64,000 bases of DNA, taken from assembly GCF_049977365.1 (NCBI RefSeq), contig NZ_JBNGEN010000001.1:744001-808000 (forward strand), read 5' to 3'. Shown piece by piece: positions 16,717-25,437 of the stretch (position 1 is its first letter; every line of letters starts with the position of its first letter). Position numbers and translations under genes: made by a program. The notes below the pieces were generated by a model. That model did no database searches. It was not told the DNA's origin and saw only the letters and a program-made list of their open reading frames with translations. This DNA is from Brachymonas sp049977365. GTDB taxonomy: Bacteria; Pseudomonadota; Gammaproteobacteria; Burkholderiales; Burkholderiaceae_C.

Positions 16717-17601
16717 TTACTTCAGCAGGCCGGCACTGCGCGCGGCTTTCTCGATGGTGTCGTAGTTCGAGGACGTGGTGGGAATGAACTTGCTGGCCCG
16801 CTGCAGCTCCATGATCTGGCGATCCGCGGGGCGTGCGGGATTGAGCTGCAGGAAGGCGTGCGTGATCTTCTGGATCAGCGCCGGGCTCAGATCGCTGCGC
16901 ACGGTCCAGTTGTAGTCATGGTAGGGAGGCGTGGTGTAGAACACGCGCACCTTGGCCGGATCGACCTTCTTCTCTTCCACCAGCTTGCTCCATACCGACG
17001 TGTTGAGCACGCCGGCCTGGGCCTTGCCTGCAGCCACATAGGCCACGGTGGCGTCATGGGCGCCGGAATAGGCAACCGTCTTGAAATCCTTTTCGGGATG
17101 GATGCCGGCCTGCTGCAGGTAATAGCGCGGCATCAGGCTGCCCGACGTGGAGGAAGGCGCACCGAAGACGAAGGTCTTGCCCCGGAGGTCGGAGAGCTTG
17201 TGCACCGCAGGGTCGGTGGTGATGAAACGGGAGGTGAACTTGGCGTCTTCCGCGCGCTGCACGATGGGCACCACCTTGCCGTGGGTGCGCAGACGGGCCT
17301 GCACGAAGGTGAAGCCGCCCAGCCAGGCCATGTCGAGCCGATGGGTGGCCAGCGCCTCGACGACACCCGCATAGTCGGACACCGGGACGAACTGCACTTT
17401 CATGCCGGTCTGGGCTTCGAGATACTTGCCGAGAGGGGCGAACTTGCGCTGCAGCTCGGTGGGAGATTCGTCGGGAATGGCCGACACACGCAGCACATTG
17501 GGTGCGGCCACGGCAGGCGCCGCAGCAAGGGAAGTCAGGGAAGCACAGGCAAGGGCAGCGCTGCCCAGCAGCGCCTGGCGGCGCGATGCGGAAAAGGACA
17601 T
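16717..17601 (-). CDS. PhnD-family periplasmic binding protein (phosphonate/phosphite/selenate-type)
   Basis: A 294-residue solute-binding protein. The N-terminus MSFSASRRQALLG followed by a hydrophobic run and AVAAPN looks like a Tat-type signal peptide with cleavage near residue 33. The mature part has the PhnD pattern: LRVSAIPDESPTELQRKFAP, LDMAWLGGFTFVQA, the ligand-loop FGAPSSTSGSLMPRYYL and a conserved SGAHDATVAYVAAGKA. These features recall the subgroup named putative selenate-binding proteins as well as phosphonate/phosphite binders; the ligand cannot be settled by eye. It is the first gene of the transporter set, with a possible promoter about 120 bases upstream. Confidence 0.85.
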   Translation of the reverse strand: MSFSASRRQALLGSAALACASLTSLAAAPAVAAPNVLRVSAIPDESPTELQRKFAPLGKYLEAQTGMKVQFVPVSDYAGVVEALATHRLDMAWLGGFTFVQARLRTHGKVVPIVQRAEDAKFTSRFITTDPAVHKLSDLRGKTFVFGAPSSTSGSLMPRYYLQQAGIHPEKDFKTVAYSGAHDATVAYVAAGKAQAGVLNTSVWSKLVEEKKVDPAKVRVFYTTPPYHDYNWTVRSDLSPALIQKITHAFLQLNPARPADRQIMELQRASKFIPTTSSNYDTIEKAARSAGLLK

Positions 17602-17727
17602 GGAAGGACTCCGTTTTGGACGACAGCCACCATCCGGCGGATCCCGGACGGCTTACGCGAAGAAGAAAAAACCAGCGATGTTGCACCCATGTTCCGATGG
17701 CGGACTCCGGGCCCAAGACCGGGGGGA

Positions 17728-17756
17728 ATTATAAAAAGGCTGGCCATCCCGTGCAG
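17728..17756 (-). promoter_or_regulatory. Possible sigma-70 promoter of the PhnD-C-E genes
   Basis: On the minus strand a perfect -10 box TATAAT (17733-17728) is preceded after 17 bases by CTGCAC (17756-17751), a weak -35. Transcription would start near 17721 and give a leader of about 120 bases before the binding-protein gene. The surrounding sequence is otherwise GC-rich. Confidence 0.4.
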
Positions 17757-17876
17757 CACACCGTACAGCACCTGACCTGCCCATGGGCTCTTCCCCGTCC
17801 ACCTGCATGCTCTGCAGGCGGCTGGCAACCCTGGCCCAAGGGCCAGGGACTCGTCCAGCAGGCTGTTGTGGCCCTG

Positions 17877-18719
17877 TCAGCGCCTGGAGCCCCCGTTCGG
17901 CTGTCCCCATACCGGTGTGCGCTGCTCGAAGAAGGCATCGATGCCTTCGGCCGCATCGGCTTCCATCATGTTGTGGGCCATGGCCTCGGCTGCAAAGGCA
18001 TAGGCTTCCTGCAGGGGCATCTGGCGCTGGCGATAGAACATGGCCTTGCCCCGTCGCAGGGCTGCCGGGCTCCTGGCACACAGCTGCGTGGTGTAGAAAG
18101 CCACGGCCTCGTCGAGCTGCTCGTCGGGCACGGCGCGGTTGACGAGCCCCCAGTCCTCGGCCGTGGCGGCGTCGATGAAGCGCCCTGTGCTGAGCATGTC
18201 GAAGGCACGCTTGGTTCCCACATTGCGACTCAGTGCCACCGCAGGCGTGGCACAGAACAGCCCCACCCGGATGCCGGAGACGGCAAAGCGTGCCGACTCC
18301 GACGCGACGGCCAGATCGCAGCTCGCCACCAGCTGGCACCCGGCGGCCGTGGCTATGCCCTGCACCCGGGCAATCACCGGCACGGGCAGTGCCATGAGGG
18401 TCTGCATCGTGGCCGAGCAGCGTGCAAAAAGCCGCCGGTAGTAGTCGAGCCGGTACTGTGCCCGCATCTCGCGCAGGTCATGCCCGGCGGAAAATGCCTT
18501 GCCCCGTGCGGCGAGCACCACGCAGCGGATGCCGGGATCGGCCGCCACATCCCTGAACGCGGCATCGAGCGCATCGAGCATGCCCTCGCTCAGCACGTTG
18601 TACTGAAGTGGCCGGTTGAGCCACAGGGTGCAGATGCCGTCCCGGATCTGTCGTTCGACCCAGGGAGGCGACACATCGGACTGCGGCGGGGAAGAAAGAG
18701 AAGCGTCTTCGAGGGGCAT
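17877..18719 (-). CDS. Crotonase-fold protein, ECHDC3-like, without the two catalytic glutamates
   Basis: A 280-residue enoyl-CoA hydratase/isomerase-superfamily protein. The CoA-binding oxyanion-hole segments are present: KAFSAGHDLREM around residue 72 and VQGIATAAGCQLVASCDLA around 118. The two glutamates that hydrate enoyl-CoA (E144 and E164 of rat mitochondrial hydratase) align with Gln in GCQLV and Gly in FAVSGIRVG, so ordinary hydratase activity is not expected. The blocks ATAAGCQLVASCDLAVAS and VGLFCATPAVAL are those of the ECHDC3 branch. It may bind or hydrolyse acyl-CoA differently; the role is unknown. It is divergent from cca with about 144 bases between. Confidence 0.85.
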   Translation of the reverse strand: MPLEDASLSSPPQSDVSPPWVERQIRDGICTLWLNRPLQYNVLSEGMLDALDAAFRDVAADPGIRCVVLAARGKAFSAGHDLREMRAQYRLDYYRRLFARCSATMQTLMALPVPVIARVQGIATAAGCQLVASCDLAVASESARFAVSGIRVGLFCATPAVALSRNVGTKRAFDMLSTGRFIDAATAEDWGLVNRAVPDEQLDEAVAFYTTQLCARSPAALRRGKAMFYRQRQMPLQEAYAFAAEAMAHNMMEADAAEGIDAFFEQRTPVWGQPNGGSRR

Positions 18720-18863
18720 GGACAGGTTCCGGAGGCCAGGGAAGGAGGAACCCCCACCATAGCGCACGCCCGGGCCCTTCCTCTCTGGTGGAAACACCAC
18801 CCCAGCCCTTGCCGCAACAGACATGCAGCGTGGGGCCTGGACGATGTCCGGTACCATCGTTCC

Positions 18864-20177
18864 ATGATCGATTCTCTCTCTGCCTCCTCGTCCACCCCGC
18901 TTCTTCAGGTCTATGTCGTGGGGGGTGCCGTGCGCGATGCCCTGCTGGGCCTGCCGCAGAAAGACCGCGACTGGGTGGTGGTGGGATCCACGCCCGAAGC
19001 CATGGTGGCCCGGGGCTTCCGCCCCGTCGGCAAGGATTTTCCGGTCTTCCTGCACCCGGACACGCAGGAAGAATATGCCCTGGCCCGCACCGAGCGCAAG
19101 ACGGCGCACGGCTACCGCGGTTTTGCCGTGCACGCCTCGCCCGAGGTGACGCTCGAAGAGGATCTGGCGCGGCGCGACCTCACCATCAATGCCATTGCCT
19201 CCGATGCACAGGGGCGACTCATCGACCCCTACGGTGGCCAGCGCGACCTGGAAGCGCGCATCCTGCGCCATGTGACAGCCGCCTTTGCGGAAGACCCTGT
19301 GCGCATCCTGCGGATCGCACGATTTGCGGCACGCTTCACCGACTTCTCGATTGCACCGGAAACCATGGCCCTGATGCGCGACATGGTGGCTGGGGGCGAG
19401 GTGGATCACCTGGTGCCCGAACGGGTCTGGCAGGAAGTCAGCCGAGGGTTGATGGAAAGTGCACCTTCGCGCATGTTCGAGGTGCTGCGTGCCTGCGGTG
19501 CACTGGCCCGCATCCTGCCCGAGCTCGATGCCCTGTGGGGTGTGCCGCAGAGCGCACAGCATCATCCCGAGATCGACACTGGCCTGCACGTCATGCGCGT
19601 GATCGACATGGCCGCCCGTCTGGGAGCTCCACTGGAAGTGCGCTATGCCTGCCTGTGTCACGACCTGGGCAAGGCCGACACGCCCCGCACGGCGTGGCCC
19701 CACCATCCCGGTCACGAGGCCGCCGGTCTGGTGCGCGTGCGCATCCTCAGCCAGCGGCTGCGGGTTCCGGTGCACTGCCGCGAACTGGCCGAGGTCGTGA
19801 CCCGGGAGCATGGCCACATTCACGGCTGTCTGCACAGCACGCCGGCAGATCTCGTCGCCCTGCTGGAACGCTGCGATGCCTTCCGGCAGCCGCAGCGCTT
19901 CCGCTCCATCGTGCTCGCCTGTGCCTGCGACGCACGGGGACGCCAGGGGCATGCCGAAGATGACTACCCACAGGGACGCTATCTGCTAGACGCCCTGGGC
20001 ATTCTCCTGACGCTCGATGCCGGCGCCCTTGCACGCACCGTGCAGCGCGAAATGGCAGCCCCGGAGGCCCCTGCACGGCCGCTGGGCGCGTGCATCCGCG
20101 AGCGGCTGACAGCGGCACGCGTGCATCTGCTGACCGACCAGCTGCCATCCCCTGACCGTCCGCCTGCCGCAGGCTGA
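18864..20177 (+). CDS. cca: Multifunctional CCA tRNA nucleotidyltransferase/phosphohydrolase
   Basis: Adds or repairs the 3' CCA of tRNAs; the bacterial multifunctional form also has phosphatase and phosphodiesterase activity from an HD domain. The 437-residue product shows the class II nucleotidyltransferase head VYVVGGAVRDALLG with the metal aspartates in KDRDWVVVG, the EEDLARRDLTINAIA motif, the template motif EDPVRILRIARFAARF and the HD motif CHDLGKADT near residue 270. I start it at 18864 (MIDSLSASS), because the long open frame upstream belongs to the opposite-strand crotonase gene. No hairpin terminator is evident downstream. Confidence 0.95.
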   Translation: MIDSLSASSSTPLLQVYVVGGAVRDALLGLPQKDRDWVVVGSTPEAMVARGFRPVGKDFPVFLHPDTQEEYALARTERKTAHGYRGFAVHASPEVTLEEDLARRDLTINAIASDAQGRLIDPYGGQRDLEARILRHVTAAFAEDPVRILRIARFAARFTDFSIAPETMALMRDMVAGGEVDHLVPERVWQEVSRGLMESAPSRMFEVLRACGALARILPELDALWGVPQSAQHHPEIDTGLHVMRVIDMAARLGAPLEVRYACLCHDLGKADTPRTAWPHHPGHEAAGLVRVRILSQRLRVPVHCRELAEVVTREHGHIHGCLHSTPADLVALLERCDAFRQPQRFRSIVLACACDARGRQGHAEDDYPQGRYLLDALGILLTLDAGALARTVQREMAAPEAPARPLGACIRERLTAARVHLLTDQLPSPDRPPAAG

Positions 20178-20680
20178 AGGCGATCTTCCTTGACGGGCTT
20201 GCTCGCCCGCCTCCCCTGCAGCCACCGCACACAGCGCAGGACGGCTGAGGTTACCCGTGTTTCGTTGCAGAAATGTTGCCAGGGCTTGCAAGAAACGTGC
20301 AGGCGAGCGAAGTTATGCCTCTCAACGTTGCGTGCAAGCATATTTATTGCTGAAATAAGCGCAAAATATGCGGGTTGGCAGCATATTTCGATGCATACTT
20401 GCGTCCTTTTTGTCAAAGTGGATCGAGATATGCGGGATTTCCCCAAACGAGGCGCATGCATGACGGCGTTTGACGGAAGTTCCTGCACTGCCATCACACC
20501 TGGTGCTCAGGCCGGGATGCCCGGAGCCTGATCTCGTCCGGCCGCTGTTTCTCAGGATGCGGAGGTAAGGGCAAGGGCGCAGGCTTGGGTGATCTCTGGC
20601 ATGCATTGCGCACGTCTGTTGCCCGGAGGGCCAACGGACGACAGTCAGGCACTGCCGAATGTAGAAACCTTGTTTGCCTC
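20178..20680. other. Non-coding region upstream of the TctD-like regulator
   Basis: About 500 bases between cca and the response-regulator gene. It contains an AT-rich section at about 20320-20420 with three copies of GCATATTT (listed separately). I see no tRNA, no credible small protein and no strong terminator hairpin. The promoter of the two-component pair probably lies here, but no -35/-10 pair stands out. Confidence 0.6.
20338..20388. promoter_or_regulatory. Three GCATATTT repeats, one inverted: possible operator
   Basis: GCATATTT occurs at 20338-20345, as its reverse complement AAATATGC at 20364-20371, and again at 20381-20388. The last two form an inverted repeat with a nine-base spacer. 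In a GC-rich genome this clustering of an AT-rich 8-mer about 300 bases upstream of a response-regulator gene suggests binding by that or another regulator. Not tested statistically. Confidence 0.4.
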
Positions 20681-21382
20681 ATGTCCCATCTATTGATTGT
20701 CGAAGACGATGCCCTGCTGCGCGATGCGCTCAAAGACCAGCTTGCCCATGCCGGGCACAGCGTGACCGTGGCAGCCGACGGACTGCAGGCGCAGCAGCTG
20801 ATGGAGCTGCAGCGCTTCGATGGCGTGCTGCTCGATCTGGGTCTGCCCGTCCTCGATGGTCTGAGCCTGCTCAAGTGGGCACGGCAGCGTTTCGGGGCAC
20901 TGCCGATCATGATCCTGACCGCTCGGGACGACATCGACGACCGCGTGTCCGGCCTCAATGCCGGTGCGGACGACTACCTCGCCAAGCCCTTCGACATGAA
21001 GGAACTGCAGGCCCGCGTGGCAGCCCTGCTGCGCCGCTCGCGGCTGCCGGCCTTTGTGGGCAGCCTGGAGGTCACGGCAGGACATGGCCGGCTGCTGCGC
21101 CTCGACTCGCAGCTTCCCCTGGCCTGGCTGGGTGACGAGGCGCTCGACCTCACACAGCGGGAATGGGCGCTGCTGTCCCTGCTCGTGGCACGCAAGGGGC
21201 AGGTCATCAGCCGCGAAGATGTGATGGCCGTCTGGCAGCACGACAGCGAGGCTCCCTCCACCGCAGGCGGCTCGAACGCACTGGAGGTATACATCCATCG
21301 CCTGCGCCGCAAGCTCGCCAGCTCGACCATCCAGATCCGCAATGTGCGCGGGCTGGGATATACCCTGCAGGTGACGGAATAG
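20681..21382 (+). CDS. OmpR/PhoB-family response regulator (TctD/QseB-like)
   Basis: A 233-residue DNA-binding response regulator. The receiver domain (1-115) has the acidic pair Asp9-Asp10, the phospho-acceptor Asp52 in LLDLGLPVLDG, and Lys102 in LAKPFD. A winged-helix DNA-binding domain follows, with REWALLSLLVARKG and the recognition region LEVYIHRLRRKL, then VRGLGYTLQ at the end. The ATG at 20681 gives the family start MSHLLIVEDD. It is 83 bases upstream of its histidine kinase. By resemblance it belongs with TctD-, QseB- or PmrA-type regulators; no tricarboxylate transporter gene is adjacent, so the regulon is unknown. Confidence 0.88.
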   Translation: MSHLLIVEDDALLRDALKDQLAHAGHSVTVAADGLQAQQLMELQRFDGVLLDLGLPVLDGLSLLKWARQRFGALPIMILTARDDIDDRVSGLNAGADDYLAKPFDMKELQARVAALLRRSRLPAFVGSLEVTAGHGRLLRLDSQLPLAWLGDEALDLTQREWALLSLLVARKGQVISREDVMAVWQHDSEAPSTAGGSNALEVYIHRLRRKLASSTIQIRNVRGLGYTLQVTE

Positions 21383-21465
21383 CCTCCCATGGCGGAAAAT
21401 GCCTGCCCTTGCTGCCATTTTCCGTCCTTCCCGTTCGCGGGTTCTGTGCCATAGCTCCTGCTGCC

Positions 21466-22977
21466 ATGAAACGCTCGTCCATCCTGCAGAGTCTGCTGCG
21501 CTGTCTGGTGATTTCCCAGGTTCTGATCTGGCTGGCGGGTCTGCTGAGCTTTTCGGTGGTGGCGCTCTGGTTCATGCGCAACGAGATCGACCATATTCAG
21601 GAACGGCAGCTGCAGGCGCTGGCCCAGCGGGCCGAGCTCTTCAACAGCGGCCTTCTTTCGCTCGGAGACACCATCAGCATTCTCCGCGCCACCACTGCCA
21701 CCCATCGCTTTCTCTATCGGGTCACCCGGCTGTCGGACGGCAGCTCCACGGGAGACCTTGCCCTGCCCTCGAACCAGAAACAGGCAATCGCCCATACGCC
21801 TGCAGACCGTCAGGTGCGTCACTCGACCGTGTTCATCGACGGAGAGAGCTGGCGGATGGCCTGCGTGCGTGTTCCTCTGTCGGGCGGCCGTGACTCGCTG
21901 GAAATTGTCATGGCCCGGCCCGATGCCCTCTCCAATGCCTATGCAGCACGGCTGGTCACCTTCCTGATGGTGCCGCTGCTCGTGGTGGCAGTCGTGCAGA
22001 GTCTGGTGCTGGCCTGGAGCATCCGCCGCAAGCTCAGCCCCCTGCAGCGCCTGGTCCGCGAGATCAAGGGCGTACCGGGAGGCAGCCTGCACCCTGTGGT
22101 GATGCGCGAGGCCCCGCGCGAAGTGCGTGCCGTGCTGCGTGCACTCAACCACCTGCTCAGCCAGGCGCAGAACAACGTCAACAGCGAGAAACGCTTCATC
22201 GGCGACGCCGCGCACCAGCTCCGCACGCCCATGGCCGGCCTCATCAGCCAGGCCGAGCTGGCGCTCAACGAAAATGACCCAGAAAAGATGCGCCAGCGCA
22301 TCGTGAAGATGCATAACGCCGCCCAGCGCAGCGCCCACCTGGTGCAGCAGATGCTGGCACTGGCCCGCACGGAAGGATCCGCGAGCTGCCGCATGGAACA
22401 CTATGACCTGGCCGAACTGGCCCGCAAGGTCGCCTCCGAATGGAACGACCGGGCCTGGAAAAGCGCCGTCGATCTGGGCTACGAGGGGGACGAACACGCC
22501 AGGGTATGGGGCAACCCCACCCTGATGTGCGAGGCACTGGGCAACATGATCGACAACGCCATCCACTACACCGGCCCCGGCACCCTCGTCACCGTCAAGG
22601 TGTCTGCTCCGGCCATGGACTGGATGCCGACCGTGGAAAACCCCGTGCCCTGCGTGCTGCTGGAAGTCGAGGACAACGGTCCGGGCGTACCGCCTGAATC
22701 GCTCAGCAAGCTGTTCGAGCGCTTCTGGCGTGCGGATGAAAACATGCCGGGCGGCTGCGGACTGGGGCTGGCACTGGTCAGGCGGGTGGCCGATCTGCAC
22801 CGGGCCACGGTAGGAGCCAGGCTCCTCACCCCGCATGGCCTGCGCATTTCCATGGCGATCCCCGTATTTGGCAAAACCGCCTCGGGCATGGAGGACTCCT
22901 CGATCCCGGATACCCGCTGGCGCCACGCCGTGAGCCGCGCCGCCGGACTGCGCCCCATCACCCCGGCCGACAGCTGA
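21466..22977 (+). CDS. Sensor histidine kinase (TctE/QseC-like)
   Basis: A 503-residue membrane kinase paired with the upstream regulator. A transmembrane helix at about 13-37, a periplasmic domain to about 165, a second helix at 166-187, a short linker, the phospho-acceptor His250 in GDAAHQLRTP, and an ATPase domain with NMIDNAIHYT (N box), VEDNGPGVP (G1) and GCGLGLALV (G2). The periplasmic domain resembles the 2CSK_N/TctE-type sensor region in length. The start at 21466 (MKRSSILQSL) avoids the earlier open frame, which overlaps the regulator gene. The signal is unknown. Confidence 0.87.
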   Translation: MKRSSILQSLLRCLVISQVLIWLAGLLSFSVVALWFMRNEIDHIQERQLQALAQRAELFNSGLLSLGDTISILRATTATHRFLYRVTRLSDGSSTGDLALPSNQKQAIAHTPADRQVRHSTVFIDGESWRMACVRVPLSGGRDSLEIVMARPDALSNAYAARLVTFLMVPLLVVAVVQSLVLAWSIRRKLSPLQRLVREIKGVPGGSLHPVVMREAPREVRAVLRALNHLLSQAQNNVNSEKRFIGDAAHQLRTPMAGLISQAELALNENDPEKMRQRIVKMHNAAQRSAHLVQQMLALARTEGSASCRMEHYDLAELARKVASEWNDRAWKSAVDLGYEGDEHARVWGNPTLMCEALGNMIDNAIHYTGPGTLVTVKVSAPAMDWMPTVENPVPCVLLEVEDNGPGVPPESLSKLFERFWRADENMPGGCGLGLALVRRVADLHRATVGARLLTPHGLRISMAIPVFGKTASGMEDSSIPDTRWRHAVSRAAGLRPITPADS

Positions 22978-23002
22978 AAGCCAAGGCGCCCCATGCCCAG
23001 AA

Positions 23003-24151
23003 TCAGAGCATGCGGGTGCGGTCTCCGCGCGCAAAGCCGACGGCTGGCCAGGGCTCACCCCGGCACAGCCCGATCACCTTGAACAGCTCCCCCATCTCGT
23101 GCTCCATGAGAAGCTTCTGCGCCATGGCGCGTTCGGGCAGGGACGCCGCCTCCATGCGCTGCGCCATGCCTCCATTGAGCAGAAACCAGGCCTGCGTGGT
23201 ATAGCCCAGCAGCTCGAAGCCTGCGTTCTGTGCTGCCACGGCGATGCCCGTGAAGTCGACATGCGCCGTGATGTCCTTGGCTCCCACGGCCACCAGCGGA
23301 TCATCATCGGCACGATGGGCCTGATGGCACATCACCGTGCCCATGTGACGCTGCGGATGGTAATACTCCCCCTCACCGAAGCCGTAGTCGATGAAAAAGG
23401 CCGCCCCGCGCACCAGATGGCGCCCCAGCGTCGCGATGAAAGCCTCGGCCTGGGGGTGAATCTCCGTCACATAGTCCCCACTGCCCGGCACCTCGCAGGG
23501 TGGGCGCGCATCGGTCAGGCGGTCGCTCCACCGCCAGCTGGCCGTGCCCTCGCCCCAGACAACGCCCCGCTCGTGCCATAGACCCCCGGTGCGCGCGAGA
23601 AGCCGCACCGGCATGGCGTCAAGCACCTCATTGCCCAGCACGACCCCTTCCATGCGGGCCGGCAGCTCCCGCTCCCAGCACACCCGGTCGCCGAACCGTG
23701 CGAGCCGCTTCTGCTGACGCTCCCGCAGGCTCGCCGACACATCCACGATGTGGTAGGCGGTCACTTCCACCCCCTGCGTCTGCAGCGCATCGAGCACCTG
23801 TTCCGCCAGGGCTCCGCTGCCGGCGCCGAACTCCCACAGCTCGCGGGTACCCGTGCGCACGAGTGCCTCAGCCACCTGTACAGCCAGCGTCTGCCCAAAC
23901 AGCGCACTGAGCTCGGGCGCCGTCACGAAATCGCTGCCGTCGTCCGGGAGCCTGCCCAGCTTGGCGCTGTCATGGGCGTAATACCCCAGCCCGGGCGCAT
24001 AGAGCGCGAGATGCATGAACTGCTCGAACGACAGCCAGCCCCCTGCACGGCGTGCCTCCTCGCGCATGAGCTGCTGCAGCTCGGGCACGGCGGCACCGGA
24101 AGAAGACACAGAGGGAGAAAGGGAGGAAGAAGCAGGCGAGAACGACGACAT
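23003..24151 (-). CDS. MidA/NDUFAF7-family class I SAM-dependent methyltransferase
   Basis: A 382-residue member of the DUF185 family, whose mitochondrial form NDUFAF7/MidA methylates an arginine of a complex I subunit. The SAM-binding glycine motif ELWEFGAGSGALAEQVL is at about 104-120, preceded by the family block GSDFVTAPELSALFGQ, followed by GNEVLDAMPVRLL and FIDYGFGEGEYYHP. Bacterial targets are unknown. The N-terminal 25 residues are serine-rich and variable, so the true start could be a little further in. It is divergent from the FolM-like gene, with 67 bases between the starts. Confidence 0.88.
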   Translation of the reverse strand: MSSFSPASSSLSPSVSSSGAAVPELQQLMREEARRAGGWLSFEQFMHLALYAPGLGYYAHDSAKLGRLPDDGSDFVTAPELSALFGQTLAVQVAEALVRTGTRELWEFGAGSGALAEQVLDALQTQGVEVTAYHIVDVSASLRERQQKRLARFGDRVCWERELPARMEGVVLGNEVLDAMPVRLLARTGGLWHERGVVWGEGTASWRWSDRLTDARPPCEVPGSGDYVTEIHPQAEAFIATLGRHLVRGAAFFIDYGFGEGEYYHPQRHMGTVMCHQAHRADDDPLVAVGAKDITAHVDFTGIAVAAQNAGFELLGYTTQAWFLLNGGMAQRMEAASLPERAMAQKLLMEHEMGELFKVIGLCRGEPWPAVGFARGDRTRML

Positions 24152-24218
24152 CCCGCGAATCTACCACCCTTCGCCTCACCCGCCGCGCCGTGTCTGCCGC
24201 ACCCCGCATAATCGCGGC

Positions 24219-25052
24219 ATGTCTTCTGCCCTGCATGCCCCTCCCCATGTTCTCATCACCGGCGGCGCCGTGCGTCTGGGTGCCGTGCTGTGCTCCACCT
24301 TTGCCCGCGCTGGCTGGAAAGTATGGTGCCACTACCAGCGCAGCGCAGACGAGGCCCATGCGCTGCAGGAGCGCCTGGTCGCAGAGGGCCACACCGTGGA
24401 ACCGGTGCAGGCCGACCTTGCCGATGCCACCCAGCGTGCCGACCTGATCGCCCGTCTGCAGGCCGCCCATGGCCCCCTGCAGGCCGTGGTCAACAACGCC
24501 TCGCTGTTCGAGCCGGATACCGGGGACGACTTCACGGCCCCCCTCACCCGCCGCCAGCTCGAAGTGAACCTGGTGGCTCCGCTCGACCTGGCCCGCCGCA
24601 TGGCCGCCACCCATCCCGACGATGCGCCCGCCGGCAGCTGCGTGGCCATCCACATCCTCGACCAGAAGGTGTATAACCTCAACCCCGATTACTTCAGCTA
24701 CACCGTGAGCAAGCTCGCGCTGGAGCGTGCTGTATCCCTGCAGGCGCAGGCCCTGGCCCCGCGTGCCCGCATCTGCGGAGTGGCACCCGGGCTGATGCTC
24801 GTGAGCGGCCCCCAGAGCGAAGCCAACTTTGCCGCCGCCCGCCAGGCCAACCTCATGCGGCGCCCGCTCGACCCGGCCGATGTGGCGCGGGCCTGCCTGT
24901 TTCTGGCGGAAAATCCCGCCATCACCGGCAGCACCCTGTGCGTGGACAATGGCCAGCACCTGCTGCCCCTGCCACGCGACATCATGTTCGTGGTCGACGA
25001 CCTGCTCCAATCCCATCTCTCCCATCATGACCTCCCCCCAAAGCTGGACTGA
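24219..25052 (+). CDS. FolM-like pteridine reductase (short-chain dehydrogenase)
   Basis: A 277-residue SDR. The cofactor motif is TGGAVRLGAVL at about 14-24, an arrangement with Arg in place of a glycine-rich helix start that is characteristic of pteridine reductase/FolM proteins, which use NADPH. NNASLFEPD and the catalytic YFSYTVSKLALE are present. FolM reduces dihydromonapterin or dihydrofolate-type pterins. The next gene, folB, overlaps it by 26 bases, which strongly supports a pterin/folate role. I start it at 24219 (MSSALHAPPHVLIT). Confidence 0.85.
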   Translation: MSSALHAPPHVLITGGAVRLGAVLCSTFARAGWKVWCHYQRSADEAHALQERLVAEGHTVEPVQADLADATQRADLIARLQAAHGPLQAVVNNASLFEPDTGDDFTAPLTRRQLEVNLVAPLDLARRMAATHPDDAPAGSCVAIHILDQKVYNLNPDYFSYTVSKLALERAVSLQAQALAPRARICGVAPGLMLVSGPQSEANFAAARQANLMRRPLDPADVARACLFLAENPAITGSTLCVDNGQHLLPLPRDIMFVVDDLLQSHLSHHDLPPKLD

Positions 25053-25437
25053 AACCCTCGCCCTGACCTGCCGCCGCCTGTTCCTGCGCAACTACGACGT
25101 GCACATCAACATCGGCGTGCACGAATTCGAGAAGCGTGGACCGCAGCGCGTGCGCGTCAACGTCGACATGTACGTGCTCCTGAGCCAGTCCACTCCCCGG
25201 GCCGACCGCATCCACGAAGTGGTGGACTACGACTTCATCCGCCGCACCATCGCCGCCCGCGTGGGCTCGGGACACATCGAGCTGCAGGAAACCCTCTGCG
25301 ACGACGTGGCCCGCACGCTGCTGCAGCACCCCAAGGTGCAGGCTGTGCGCGTCTCCACCGAAAAGCCCGACGTATACCCCGACTGCGATGCCGTGGGAGT
25401 GGAGGTGTTCATGCTCAAGCCGGCAGCCGAGGCCTGA
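25027..25437 (+). CDS. folB: Dihydroneopterin aldolase
   Basis: FolB cleaves 7,8-dihydroneopterin to 6-hydroxymethyl-dihydropterin and glycolaldehyde in folate synthesis. The 136-residue product has LRNYDVHINIGVHEFEKRG at 21-39 with the active-site glutamate, QRVRVNVDMYV, VVDYDFIRRTI and LQETLCDDVARTLL, all in family order. The ATG at 25027 lies inside the last codons of the FolM-like gene in another frame, giving a 26-base overlap and probable translational coupling. The C-terminal lysine usually near KPDVYPDCDAVGVE is visible. Confidence 0.93.
   Translation: MTSPQSWTETLALTCRRLFLRNYDVHINIGVHEFEKRGPQRVRVNVDMYVLLSQSTPRADRIHEVVDYDFIRRTIAARVGSGHIELQETLCDDVARTLLQHPKVQAVRVSTEKPDVYPDCDAVGVEVFMLKPAAEA

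Noticed and set aside
20974..23058. Open frame of nearly 700 codons on the minus strand opposite the two-component genes
   Set aside because: The plus-strand kinase and regulator have clear domains; the opposite frame has none and spans two genes and their gap.
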